A DNA stretch of 34,409 nucleotides from JAVVPL01 sp036655775 (GCA_036655775.1 JAVVPL010000007.1:1-34409), one strand, 5' to 3'; counted from the first letter of the stretch, positions 25,646 to 34,354 are shown. Notes: generated from the letters alone by a model not told the origin. Numbers and translations: made by a program.

Positions 25646-27445
25646 TTAGTATAAAATTAGTTTTCTCAATTCCACACTGTTTGTCAATAGTGAAATGATG
25701 CGAATAAAGAACATCCCTTTTGCTTGTGCACTCAAATTAAATTCAGCTTTTCCATTTACTTTTTGTTCCTCTATTTTCTGTCCCGACAAGGTGTAGATTT
25801 CTAATTGTATCGGATGCTCGGACTCTACCCTAAATAAACCTTTGGATGGATTGGGATAAATTTTGTAATTTTTTGTTTTTATGTTTTCTAAAGCTATTTC
25901 TTTCGGTTTTTCTTGCTCTAATTTTTCTAATCGTATATTTCCTAAGCCTATATTCCCATCTATTTTATTTGCATAACGCCAACGAATATACCGCGTATCC
26001 CAAGGAATTTCATTTACTGTTTCTTTTCGTAAACTACCCGAATTAAAAGCTCTTTCTGTTGTGGCATCGTAGGATCTCAAAACCGTGTATCGTTTTCCAT
26101 CCACCGAACCTTCCAGCACAAAATTTCCCCATACAGCCAAAGGGGCGGCATTCCATTTGATATCATAAGTCAAAAATGAGGCAGTATCTTTGTAGTAAAT
26201 AAAAACATAATCATCGGTATTATCAAAACGCAAACGACAAGGCGAAGCATAATCATTTCCCAAACCTTTTTCATAAAAACCCACTTGAGTAGGAATTGCC
26301 AAACGTCCCCAATCTTTGAGAAAGACAAAAGGAAGAGAACAGGCGCGTAGAGGGATTATCGTATCATTATGAGGAATTGTATCCCGAGGAATAATTAGCG
26401 TATCACAAGGGAGGTAAAGGGTATCCTTGTAGATATAAAGAGTGTCGGTTCTATATTTGTAGATAGTATCTCTTTGATATTTGTAGATGGTGTCGGTTCT
26501 AATTAAAACACTATCCTTAAATATAGGCACAAATACGGTATCCCTTTGAGGACAAATTGTATCAAGGGGCATATAGATTGTATCAAGGGGCATTTTTATA
26601 TATACGGTATCGGTGGACAGATATGTAGTATCCTTAGAAATTTCTACAAATACGGTATCCCTTTGAGGACAAATTGTATCGAGGGGGATATAGATTGTAT
26701 CAAGGGGCATTTTTATATATACGGTATCGGTGGACGTATGAAGAAGGGTGTCTTCTAAGGGTATTTCTTGAGCATCAATAGAAATATTATCCAAAAGTAA
26801 GGGCATCACACTGCCTCCACTTTCGCCACGAACATTGGATCGATACGCAATCATACGTAAATAAACACAAGATTGGTGATTGCATACACTAGGTAAAGAA
26901 AGATGTAAAACCGTATCGGTATTTACATTTTGTAATTTATAAAATCCATACGGATACCAAGTTTCAGAGGAGGGGATTCTATACTGAAAAACCAATCCTC
27001 CATAGCGTGTATTATTGCCAAATGAAGAGAGAGCACAAGAAAATACAATTTGTTGTTTATGGAGCGTATTGATAGCCGCCACCATTTGTCCAGTCCATAC
27101 GGAGGTAATTTGCAAATACAACTTTGCATTTTCGGAAGAGAGATAACTATACCAACCAAATGAAGATTGCGTAGTGTTGACATTTTCCCGTATGCCTGTA
27201 TCTTGTAAAGGCATGGGAATTTTGAGAGGAGGATTTGCATCCGTAGTTTGACATAAAGGAGCAATCCATGTTTGAAAACCCGAAGGAATAGAAGAAAAAT
27301 GGGTCGTGCCAAAATTGACATTGACCGGCAGAGACATTGGCAAAGGATACGTTTGTGCAAAAGCAGATAGGGTACAATTTGTAAACAAACAAAAAACCAA
27401 AAACTGCTTGCAAATAGAATGGAAAAAATGTGTTTTCATAATCAT
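25646..27445 (-). CDS. T9SS cargo protein with Asp-Thr-rich repeat region
   Basis: This protein of about 599 residues has a signal peptide ending SAFAQ and a T9SS type A sorting domain in its last 70 or so residues (YPNPSKGLFRV, LEIYTLSGQKI, KGMFFIRI, LRKLILY). The N-terminal part resembles a beta-sandwich. The centre (DNA 26340-26760) is a run of short repeats built on D-T-[IV]-[YF] with conserved spacing, which probably forms an extended stalk. The region after it (EGSVDGKRYTVLRSYDA and WDTRYIRWRY) is reminiscent of a discoidin-like binding domain, an uncertain reading. I use the ATG at 27445; the ATG at 27439 is nearly as good, and the GTG at 27469 is unlikely. The start lies inside an inverted repeat. 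No own promoter was seen, so read-through from lepA is possible. Confidence 0.85.
   Translation of the reverse strand: MIMKTHFFHSICKQFLVFCLFTNCTLSAFAQTYPLPMSLPVNVNFGTTHFSSIPSGFQTWIAPLCQTTDANPPLKIPMPLQDTGIRENVNTTQSSFGWYSYLSSENAKLYLQITSVWTGQMVAAINTLHKQQIVFSCALSSFGNNTRYGGLVFQYRIPSSETWYPYGFYKLQNVNTDTVLHLSLPSVCNHQSCVYLRMIAYRSNVRGESGGSVMPLLLDNISIDAQEIPLEDTLLHTSTDTVYIKMPLDTIYIPLDTICPQRDTVFVEISKDTTYLSTDTVYIKMPLDTIYMPLDTICPQRDTVFVPIFKDSVLIRTDTIYKYQRDTIYKYRTDTLYIYKDTLYLPCDTLIIPRDTIPHNDTIIPLRACSLPFVFLKDWGRLAIPTQVGFYEKGLGNDYASPCRLRFDNTDDYVFIYYKDTASFLTYDIKWNAAPLAVWGNFVLEGSVDGKRYTVLRSYDATTERAFNSGSLRKETVNEIPWDTRYIRWRYANKIDGNIGLGNIRLEKLEQEKPKEIALENIKTKNYKIYPNPSKGLFRVESEHPIQLEIYTLSGQKIEEQKVNGKAEFNLSAQAKGMFFIRIISLLTNSVELRKLILY
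26529..26735 (-). repeat. 90-bp direct repeat (88/90 identical) inside a T9SS gene
   Basis: Two 90-bp copies, 26529-26618 and 26646-26735, lie 117 bp apart (39 codons) and differ at only two positions. They encode 30-residue blocks containing KMPLDTIY and CPQRDTVFV. Further weaker copies of the D-T-[IV]-[YF] pattern continue between 26360 and 26520. The near identity points to a recent in-frame duplication. Confidence 0.9.
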
Positions 27446-27490
27446 AAGTTTTAAATGAATAGTAGACACCTATATCGTTTAAAACTTATG
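27443..27490. repeat. 13-bp perfect inverted repeat covering the T9SS gene start
   Basis: CATAAGTTTTAAA (27443-27455) and TTTAAAACTTATG (27478-27490) are exact reverse complements with a 22-nt spacer. It sits between the lepA stop (27516) and the downstream T9SS gene. On the minus-strand mRNA the start codon at 27445-27443 forms the last bases of the 3' arm. There is no GC-rich stem or following T-run as expected of a terminator. Confidence 0.8.
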
Positions 27491-27515
27491 TTTGCGTTAA
27501 AATGCGCGTATTTTT

Positions 27516-29303
27516 TTAATCTAACTTCAATACCGCTAAGAATGCGGATTGCGGCACCTCTACATTCCCTACTTGTCGCATGCGTTTTTTGCCTTCTTTT
27601 TGTTTTTCCAACAATTTACGTTTACGACTAATATCTCCCCCATAACATTTTGCGGTCACATCTTTACGTACCGCTTTCACGGTTTCACGTGCAATAATTT
27701 TGGATCCTATCGCAGCTTGAATAGCTACATCAAATTGTTGACGTGGAATAAGTTCTTTTAATTTTTCACACATTCTTCGTCCAAAATTGTACGCATTATC
27801 CACATGAATAAGTGTAGATAAGGCATCCACGGTATCCCCATTAAGCAATATTTCCAATTTAGAAAGTTTGGAAGGCTTGTAGCCACTTTGATAATAATCA
27901 AAAGAAGCATACCCTCTCGAAATACTTTTTAGGCGATCGTAAAAGTCGAAAACAATTTCTGCTAAAGGCATCTCAAAAGTAAGTTCCAAGCGATTGGTGG
28001 TCAAATAAACTTGATTTTGTAAAAAACCTCTTTTATCAATACACAATTTCATAATGGCACCAACATAATCGGCTTTTGTAATAATTTGTGCTTTAATATA
28101 CGGCTCTTCGATTCTATCAATATAGTTAGGGGCAGGTAGACCCGAAGGGTTATGAATGTCGATAAGTTCCCCTTTGGTAGTATATACTTTGTAGGAAACG
28201 TTGGGCACCGTAGTAATCACATCCATATTAAATTCTCTCTCCAAACGCTCTTGGATAATTTCCATGTGCAGTAATCCTAAGAAACCACAACGGAATCCAA
28301 AACCCAAAGCCACGGACGATTCTGGCTCAAAAGTAAGAGAAGCATCATTGAGTTGCAATCGTTCAATAGAGGCGCGCAATTCTTCATATTCATCCGTATT
28401 AATGGGATATAATCCCGCAAATACCATTGGTTTTACATTTTCAAAACCTTCAATAGCTTTAAGACAAGGACGATCTACATGCGTAATGGTATCACCTACT
28501 TTTACTTCGGCAGATGTTTTTATACCCGAAATAATATAACCTACGTCTCCCGCTTCCAAATGCTGACGAGGTTCTTGTTTAAGTCCCAACACGCCTATTT
28601 CATCGGCATTATAACTTTTGCCCACATTCACAAATTTAACTAAATCTCCTTTGGAAATACTGCCATTAAAAATACGGAAATAAGAAATAATACCTCTAAA
28701 CGAGTTGAATACAGAATCGAAAATAAGCGCTTGCAATGGGGCGTTTGTATCGCCTATGGGCGCAGGAATACGAGTGACAATCGCTTCTAAAAGCTCATGA
28801 ACACCCAAGCCTGTTTTACCACTAGCAACTAGTATATCTTCGCGTTTACAACCTACCAAATCGACAATTTGATCTTTGACCTCCTCGGGCATTGCATTGG
28901 GAAGGTCCATTTTATTGAGCACGGGAATAATTTCCAAATTGTTTTCTATGGCAAGATATAGATTGGAAATTGTTTGTGCTTGTATCCCTTGCGTGGCATC
29001 TACAATCAATAGAGCCCCTTCACATGCAGCAATTGAACGAGATACTTCGTACGAAAAATCGACGTGACCAGGAGTATCTATCAAATTTAAAATATAATGT
29101 TCTGCATTCAAACAATATTTCATTTGAATTGCATGGCTTTTGATCGTGATTCCTCTCTCTCGTTCCAAATCCATATTGTCTAAAATCTGATTTTGCGAAT
29201 CCCTCTGACTCACTGTTTCAGTATACTCCAACAAACGATCAGCCAATGTACTTTTCCCATGATCTATATGGGCAATAATGCAAAAATTTCTAATATTCTT
29301 CAT
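27516..29303 (-). CDS. lepA: elongation factor 4 (LepA), ribosome-associated GTPase
   Basis: LepA is a translational GTPase that assists ribosome assembly and back-translocation. The start at 29303 gives 595 residues, the normal LepA length; the longer reading from 29357 adds 18 residues that are not conserved and would lie upstream of the promoter. GTPase motifs are AHIDHGKST at 11-19, DTPGH at 76-80 and NKMD at 130-133. The LepA-specific C-terminal domain is complete, ending with GKKRMRQVGNVEVP and SAFLAVLKLD. The mRNA is predicted to begin about 3 nt before the ATG. The adjacent T9SS gene on the same strand begins about 70 nt downstream. Confidence 0.97.
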   Translation of the reverse strand: MKNIRNFCIIAHIDHGKSTLADRLLEYTETVSQRDSQNQILDNMDLERERGITIKSHAIQMKYCLNAEHYILNLIDTPGHVDFSYEVSRSIAACEGALLIVDATQGIQAQTISNLYLAIENNLEIIPVLNKMDLPNAMPEEVKDQIVDLVGCKREDILVASGKTGLGVHELLEAIVTRIPAPIGDTNAPLQALIFDSVFNSFRGIISYFRIFNGSISKGDLVKFVNVGKSYNADEIGVLGLKQEPRQHLEAGDVGYIISGIKTSAEVKVGDTITHVDRPCLKAIEGFENVKPMVFAGLYPINTDEYEELRASIERLQLNDASLTFEPESSVALGFGFRCGFLGLLHMEIIQERLEREFNMDVITTVPNVSYKVYTTKGELIDIHNPSGLPAPNYIDRIEEPYIKAQIITKADYVGAIMKLCIDKRGFLQNQVYLTTNRLELTFEMPLAEIVFDFYDRLKSISRGYASFDYYQSGYKPSKLSKLEILLNGDTVDALSTLIHVDNAYNFGRRMCEKLKELIPRQQFDVAIQAAIGSKIIARETVKAVRKDVTAKCYGGDISRKRKLLEKQKEGKKRMRQVGNVEVPQSAFLAVLKLD

Positions 29304-29310
29304 AAGTGCG

Positions 29311-29341
29311 CAAAGATACAAAAAAGCTTCTTTATTTACAA
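29311..29341 (-). promoter_or_regulatory. lepA promoter, close to the start codon
   Basis: The minus strand reads TTG (29341-29339), 20 nt, then TATCTTTG (29318-29311), fitting the Bacteroidota consensus. Only 7 nt separate the box from the ATG at 29303, so the leader would be about 1-3 nt. Confidence 0.65.
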
Positions 29342-29525
29342 TAGATTGTAAATACATCTAATGTATGAAAATTCGTTGCTAATTTTGCCAAATCTCAACT
29401 AAAAATCAAGGTGTCAAATGCCACTCAACTTATTTTTAATAGCGATACTTACACATTGCATTTGGTATGAGAATCTACCATGGGTCGATTTTGCATCAAA
29501 AAATAAAATATTGTAACTTATTTTG

Positions 29526-29533
29526 TATCTTTG
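29526..29533 (+). promoter_or_regulatory. -7 box of the PfkB kinase-dus pair
   Basis: TATCTTTG fits TAnnTTTG, and transcription would begin near 29538, about 40 nt before the ATG at 29579. A TTTG at the proper -33 distance is missing, so the promoter may be weak or need an activator. The 275 nt between this gene and lepA otherwise show only a loose inverted pair CAAATGC/GCATTTG. Confidence 0.5.
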
Positions 29534-29578
29534 CACTTTCTTAAAAAACACTATTTTTTATTTTAAAACATACGTATA

Positions 29579-30556
29579 ATGTCAACTACAAATGCAAAAG
29601 TGCTCGGTATGGGAAATGCCCTTATCGATATTATTATTAACATCCAAAGCGATGCGGAATTAGAAAAACTAGGTTTACCCAAAGGCAGTATGCAATTGGT
29701 TGACGATGTACAAGCACATAGCATTTTGGATTATTTTAAAAATGCAGACAAAAAATTAGCCTCTGGAGGCTCGGCCTCAAATACAATTCACGGAATTGCA
29801 AACCTAGGTGTACCCACCGCTTTGATCGGAACTATTGGCAAAGATGAATACGGCCAATTTTTTGCAAATGATGCAAAAGAAAGTGGGATCACTCCCTTTC
29901 TTATCCAACGTAACATGCCTTCGGGAAATGCAATTACACTTATGAGTCCCGATTCTGAACGTACATTTGCCACTTTTTTAGGAGCCGCTTGTACGCTTTC
30001 AAGTGAGGATCTAAAAGCTGATTTTTTTGAGGGATATACCTATTTGCATATTGAGGGATACCTTGTACAAAATTATGCACTTATGGAAGAGGCCATGCGT
30101 TTGGCAAAACAAGCGGGCTTGAAAATATCGTACGATTTGGCCAGTTATAATATTGTGGAAGATCATCTTGATTTTATCAAAAAAATGGTGACTGAATATG
30201 TCGATATTTTATTTGCAAATGAAGAAGAAGCCAAAGCTTTTACAGGCAAAGAAGATAGAGAAGCCTTAGATATTATTGCGCAAATATGTGATATTGCCGT
30301 AGTGAAAATAGGAAGTAAAGGGTCGCTTATCAAACAGGCAAATAAAGTATATACCATTGCCGCTTGTCCTTGCATTTGCCGTGATACCAATGGCGCAGGC
30401 GACAGTTATGCCGCAGGTTTGCTCTACGGTTTATGTCAGGGTTTCAACTTGCAAAAATGTGGAGAAATTGCCTCTTTGGTTTCCTCCAAAGTAGTAGAAG
30501 TAGCAGGGCCCAAACTCCCTAAAGAAATTTGGGCCGCAATCAAAGCACAGATTTAA
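29579..30556 (+). CDS. PfkB-family carbohydrate/nucleoside kinase, probably adenosine kinase
   Basis: This 325-residue ribokinase-fold enzyme phosphorylates a sugar or nucleoside with ATP. The N-terminal GMGNALIDIIINI and GGSASNTIHGIANLG (about residues 68-82) match PfkB signature 1. The second signature DTNGAGDSYAAG (269-280) has catalytic base D275; the usual DTxGAGD third position is Asn, which the family allows. Among PfkB groups it most resembles the Bacteroidota proteins annotated as adenosine kinase, but ribokinase or fructokinase activity cannot be ruled out. It is cytoplasmic. The dus gene starts 19 nt downstream, so the two form an operon. Confidence 0.88.
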   Translation: MSTTNAKVLGMGNALIDIIINIQSDAELEKLGLPKGSMQLVDDVQAHSILDYFKNADKKLASGGSASNTIHGIANLGVPTALIGTIGKDEYGQFFANDAKESGITPFLIQRNMPSGNAITLMSPDSERTFATFLGAACTLSSEDLKADFFEGYTYLHIEGYLVQNYALMEEAMRLAKQAGLKISYDLASYNIVEDHLDFIKKMVTEYVDILFANEEEAKAFTGKEDREALDIIAQICDIAVVKIGSKGSLIKQANKVYTIAACPCICRDTNGAGDSYAAGLLYGLCQGFNLQKCGEIASLVSSKVVEVAGPKLPKEIWAAIKAQI

Positions 30557-30575
30557 ATTTAGAACCCCTACCAAT

Positions 30576-31574
30576 ATGGTCAAAATACAAACTGTTGAAT
30601 TAGGGGAGTTTCCTTTGTGGCTTTCACCTATGGAGGATGTGACCGATCCTCCTTTTCGACGTATTTGCAAACGGATGGGTGCCGATGTGCTAGTCACAGA
30701 ATTTGTATCTTCCGAAGCTCTTATTAGAAATGCTGAACAAAGTATACATAAATTAGATTTTGAAGAAGGGGAACGACCTCTAGCAATTCAAATTTTTGGA
30801 CATGACGAAAACAGTATGCGCCAAGCCGCAGAAATGGCCGCTCAATATAAACCCGATTTTATAGATATTAATTGGGGTTGTCCAGTCAAAAAGGTAGTTT
30901 CTAAAGGAGCAGGTTCTGGCATTTTGCAAAATATTCCCAAAATGATCCAAATTACTCGTGCCGTGGTGGAAGCAATGGCGCAATACGCTATTCCCGTAAG
31001 CGTGAAAACGCGTTTGGGCTGGGATGAAACCTCTAAACCTATTGTATATGTAGCCGAAGCCTTACAAGACATAGGCATTGCAGGACTTAGTATACATGGA
31101 AGAACACGTGCACAAATGTATAAAGGAACCGCAGATTGGACTTTGATTGGAGAAGTCAAAAACAATACACGTATGCACATACCTATATTTGGAAACGGAG
31201 ATATAGATAATTCCGAAAAAGCGCTATTGATGCGCAATCGATATGGTATTGATGGCATTTTAATTGGACGTGCAGCCATTGGAAATCCATGGATTTTTGA
31301 ACAAATACAGGCGGGACTTCGAGGCGAAAATATTCGGACTCCCGATTTGTGTGAACGTATTGCTGTATGCAAAGAACATTTGGCTCAGTCTATACTTTGG
31401 AAAGGCGAAATCGTGGGCGTATTAGAAATGAAAAAACATTATAGCGGATACTTTAAAGGCATCGAAAATTTCAAACCTATCAAAATGCTTTTGATGGAAA
31501 GCAAAGAACAAAAAGAAGTTGAAGCTTTGTTATCGACTATTGCAAATCGCTCACCGAATATATTACCGGCATAA
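30576..31574 (+). CDS. dusB: tRNA-dihydrouridine synthase (DusB-like)
   Basis: A 332-residue FMN-dependent enzyme reducing uridine to dihydrouridine in tRNA D-loops. The N-terminal LSPMEDVTDPPFRR (16-29) binds FMN, the catalytic acid C102 lies in NWGCPVKKV, and KTRLGWD, HGRTRAQMYKG, GNGDI and GIDGILIGRAAIGNPWIF complete the TIM barrel as in DusB. The C-terminal helical domain carries KHYSGYFKG. It follows the PfkB kinase gene by 19 nt. The next gene converges, its stop 12 nt away. DusB is the best fit, and it is often the sole Dus enzyme in bacteria of this type. Confidence 0.94.
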   Translation: MVKIQTVELGEFPLWLSPMEDVTDPPFRRICKRMGADVLVTEFVSSEALIRNAEQSIHKLDFEEGERPLAIQIFGHDENSMRQAAEMAAQYKPDFIDINWGCPVKKVVSKGAGSGILQNIPKMIQITRAVVEAMAQYAIPVSVKTRLGWDETSKPIVYVAEALQDIGIAGLSIHGRTRAQMYKGTADWTLIGEVKNNTRMHIPIFGNGDIDNSEKALLMRNRYGIDGILIGRAAIGNPWIFEQIQAGLRGENIRTPDLCERIAVCKEHLAQSILWKGEIVGVLEMKKHYSGYFKGIENFKPIKMLLMESKEQKEVEALLSTIANRSPNILPA

Positions 31575-31586
31575 TTAGTTTCTAGT

Positions 31587-32174
31587 TTAGCGAAGTTTTT
31601 GATTTCGTTCCCATTCTAAATCGACACAAATATAACCATCGTTGCTTTCTTTCAATAACAACAAAGCACGACGTCCATCCCCAGTTTCAAACGCATACAA
31701 AAGAGGCAATTTTGTAAAATCGATACCCGCCGAAGAACCTTGAATTTCCAAAGTTTGCAAAGAGGTCCATTCTTTTTCGTACCATAAATCAAGACTCGGC
31801 AAACGTATAATTTTTGTTGTTTTCGCTCCTGGAATATCAAAAGAGAAACTAGGTAGATCTGGGCTTATAAATGCTTGTTTGGAAATGGAAAAAACAAGAT
31901 CTATACACGCAGCCTGCTCTATATTCAACTCGGCAGCGGTATAGGCTTTCTCCTTTGTTAAAGAGAAAAAAACAGGATACGGTTTATCCACCGAAGTAGC
32001 TAAATACACGTTTGAACAATATACAAACGGGAAGGTGTTTGGAGAAGAGATAGATGAAAGTCGGTCTGCACTATTTTCTGTTAAAAAAGTAGTGTCAACG
32101 ATATTGAAAGAAGCAAAATTGGTACTTGACCACAAACATAATAAAGTACTGAGAATTTGACTAAAGGTTTTCAT
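31587..32174 (-). CDS. hypothetical secreted protein
   Basis: I do not recognise a family for this 195-residue protein. It starts with a plausible signal peptide (MKTFSQILSTLLCLWSSTNFA) and has no lipobox. The mature part is beta-strand-rich with several aromatic pairs and two cysteines near its middle and end (QAACIDL and GYICVDLEW). No transmembrane helix follows the signal peptide. It lies 142 nt after an outer-membrane-like gene on the same strand and could share its transcript. The ORF is intact, its codon use resembles the neighbours, and its far end converges on dusB, all consistent with a real gene. Confidence 0.55.
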   Translation of the reverse strand: MKTFSQILSTLLCLWSSTNFASFNIVDTTFLTENSADRLSSISSPNTFPFVYCSNVYLATSVDKPYPVFFSLTKEKAYTAAELNIEQAACIDLVFSISKQAFISPDLPSFSFDIPGAKTTKIIRLPSLDLWYEKEWTSLQTLEIQGSSAGIDFTKLPLLYAFETGDGRRALLLLKESNDGYICVDLEWERNQKLR

Positions 32175-32316
32175 ACGTAAATGATTTTGAAAAATAAATC
32201 TTAGGGAACTTTATGAGGGTTATTTTCATGTTCTTGATTGAGTGTCTAAGCTTAGGCTCGTTTCATAAATAAATAATTTTACTAATTCTTCGGAGGTGAT
32301 TCTGAAGGATATTGTA

Positions 32317-34023
32317 TTAAAATTTAAAAGAATAAGATAGTTGAATTGTTAAATCGTTCTGTTGTTTTTTGCTTTGTTGATCCGATGAAGCAAAAAATTT
32401 GCATTGTGAAATCAAACTTAAATCAAAACAATGTTTCTTCAATAAAGTATAGCCCGTACGCAAACGCAAACCCCAAATATTACTTTCTTTGCGATGCTTG
32501 CGTATACTAAGATAATATTGGGTACTCAGTCCACAATGTAAGGTTTTATCTAAAAATGAACGCGACACTTGCACAGAGGGACCTATGATAAAACCCACAT
32601 TGGCACTTTCATGTTGCGCACTCATATTCATATTCAAGGATAATTGATATTCTTTGGGCAGCGGACAAGCATATTGAAAATATCCAAAATAGTATTGTGT
32701 ACGTTGACTTTCTTTGGCAGCCGAGGATTCTTGAAAAGAAAACACACAAGAGAATTGGTGTCCAAGTTTTCCTTGACGTTGTTGATTGTAATTGAGCGAC
32801 CATTGGGCTTGTTGAGAAAGTTGCCGATAAGAAAGAGTGTCCAAATCAACTATCAGAGGTTCTTGCGCTGCATCCAATTGCATGGGTTTGGCTTGCGTAT
32901 AACTGACAAAATTAGAATACGAAACATTGGTTGCCCAAGCGGTATTAATTTGATAATTTATATTTGCAGAGCCTACAAAACGCAACATTTTACTTATTTT
33001 TTTATTTGCCAAGTCATCTCTTTGCAAACCCAAATTGACATAAAAATTAAACTTCTTGAAATTTTGATTACAAGTAAACACTATGTTTTCAAAATCATTC
33101 GTAAAATAATAGCTTCCCAAACTTTGATAATTGGGACTAATACGCTCATACGACAAAGAAAATCCTTTATAATTGAGTCCTAGTTTGTATGCCGTATGTA
33201 TAGAAGATGAAATTCGATGAGTCATAAAAAGCCCCGTGATAGCAGCTCCTACGCCTTTGATTTTATTTTTTTCGGATTTTTTATCTTGCGTGATTTCACT
33301 AAGTGCAAAAGAAGCGGCAATTTTTATTTCTTTATATAATGTAATATTGGCATCGATCCCTATTACTACATTTTCTTTAGGCAAAACCGCTTGAACATAG
33401 GGCTCTTTCAATGATTTTAATCGATCTGTAGCCTTAAAAAAATGCACAGCAAAAGTTTGTTTATGTAGATTAATTCCTAATTTAATTCCATACCCAAGCC
33501 GTTGATAGGTGGAAAGAAGCGGATTTTTTTGAGAGGTATCACCTTGCCTCGCTTTTAGCAGTTGTCCATACATGGCACTTAATGAAAAAATATTCTTGGG
33601 GGTCAGTTCAAAGCCTAAACCTGTAAAAGAATGTCCCGAAAGTCCATATTGAGAAAAATTCATACTTGATTTACCTATATAGGCTTTGATCCATTTATAG
33701 GAAGGTGTAAAACTAAATTGATTGAAAGCTTGACTATACGCAAATCCTTCCTTACTAAAGGATATACTAAGGGGAATATCGATACCATAAATTTTTGGGG
33801 AAAGGCTCAAGGAAACAATAAAACTAAAAGGTCGATGTGCATATTCATTCGTTGATAGTGCACTCATCGTTTGAAAGGAAACATCCCCTCCTATTTGAAA
33901 CGGTTTTTGCTTATGAATATCCGTAAAATCCTGTGTCATCGCTATGGCAGGAAGCAAGCATAAGAAAAAGCAAATAGCACTCTTATTAGTTATAAAGGGG
34001 AACGATAATTTTATTTTTTTCAT
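32317..34023 (-). CDS. outer-membrane beta-barrel protein of unknown function
   Basis: The 568-residue protein has a signal peptide (MKKIKLSFPFITNKSAICFF...AIA, cut near residue 28-30). A long series of amphipathic strands follows, rich in Tyr, Phe, Ser and Gln (for example SLSLSPKIYGI, YGIKLGINL, YFGYFQYA). It ends in aromatic SYSFKF, the usual C-terminal strand of outer-membrane barrels. No plug, carboxypeptidase-like or TonB-box region is present, so it is not a TonB receptor. I estimate about 20-28 strands, but the number is not certain. I recognise no named family. No Bacteroidota promoter was seen directly upstream. The small secreted protein gene downstream on the same strand may be its partner. 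Confidence 0.7.
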   Translation of the reverse strand: MKKIKLSFPFITNKSAICFFLCLLPAIAMTQDFTDIHKQKPFQIGGDVSFQTMSALSTNEYAHRPFSFIVSLSLSPKIYGIDIPLSISFSKEGFAYSQAFNQFSFTPSYKWIKAYIGKSSMNFSQYGLSGHSFTGLGFELTPKNIFSLSAMYGQLLKARQGDTSQKNPLLSTYQRLGYGIKLGINLHKQTFAVHFFKATDRLKSLKEPYVQAVLPKENVVIGIDANITLYKEIKIAASFALSEITQDKKSEKNKIKGVGAAITGLFMTHRISSSIHTAYKLGLNYKGFSLSYERISPNYQSLGSYYFTNDFENIVFTCNQNFKKFNFYVNLGLQRDDLANKKISKMLRFVGSANINYQINTAWATNVSYSNFVSYTQAKPMQLDAAQEPLIVDLDTLSYRQLSQQAQWSLNYNQQRQGKLGHQFSCVFSFQESSAAKESQRTQYYFGYFQYACPLPKEYQLSLNMNMSAQHESANVGFIIGPSVQVSRSFLDKTLHCGLSTQYYLSIRKHRKESNIWGLRLRTGYTLLKKHCFDLSLISQCKFFASSDQQSKKQQNDLTIQLSYSFKF

Positions 34024-34354
34024 TCTGTAAATATTTTAAGTTCACAATCCTCTATCTTGAGATTTCATTATTCTCAGATTCTTGCATACACATTTTATCT
34101 CTACGCCTTCTATTCGACCATAATATTCAATAGGAATACTATGATTTGGGTATCTTTCTAATAATATGGTTTCAGTTTGAAAAAAATTGTTTTTTCAGTA
34201 TTTTTTTTTACAATACACTTTTAAATACCGTTTCGATGGCATTGTATTTTTGTTTTTCAGCAAATAAAAAATCTAATCTTACTTTTTTAAAATTGATTTT
34301 GGCTATTTGATTTTTTTTGTATATCTTTGCACTCTATTTTGAAAAGCCACGCAC
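34024..34354. other. intergenic region before the tRNA gene
   Basis: These 331 nt have no gene I can support. A hairpin, GAAAAAA (34179-34185) with TTTTTTC (34190-34196) and extended by one T-A pair, is followed by a nine-T run at 34201-34209; it looks like an intrinsic terminator on the plus strand, but no plus-strand gene precedes it. A TATTTTTG at 34245-34252 lacks a -33 element. The tRNA promoter lies at 34298-34329. For the minus-strand barrel gene at 34023 no -7 box was found. Confidence 0.5.
34298..34329 (+). promoter_or_regulatory. tRNA-Ser promoter
   Basis: TTTG (34298-34301), 20 nt and TATCTTTG (34322-34329) match the Bacteroidota consensus. Transcription should start near 34334, leaving a 5' leader of about 20 nt for RNase P to remove. 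Confidence 0.75.

Noticed and set aside
26529..26735. Possible CRISPR-like direct repeats
   Set aside because: The copies are 90 bp, only two, in frame inside a coding gene, and the spacer is related coding sequence. No cas gene is present.
27487..27494. TATGTTTG, a -7 box on the plus strand
   Set aside because: It leads into the antisense strand of lepA with no gene downstream and no TTTG at the right distance; it is a by-product of the inverted repeat.
30842..31372. 176-codon minus-strand reading frame inside dusB
   Set aside because: It lies wholly within a strongly conserved gene and mirrors its codon pattern, with no promoter or motif of its own.
32644..33183. 179-codon plus-strand reading frame opposite the barrel gene
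   Set aside because: Its composition (many Ile, Arg and Lys, no motif) is what the reverse of a beta-barrel gene gives, and it has no promoter.
34245..34252. TATTTTTG as a second tRNA promoter
   Set aside because: There is no -33 element at 19-21 nt, and the box at 34322-34329 has one and is better placed.
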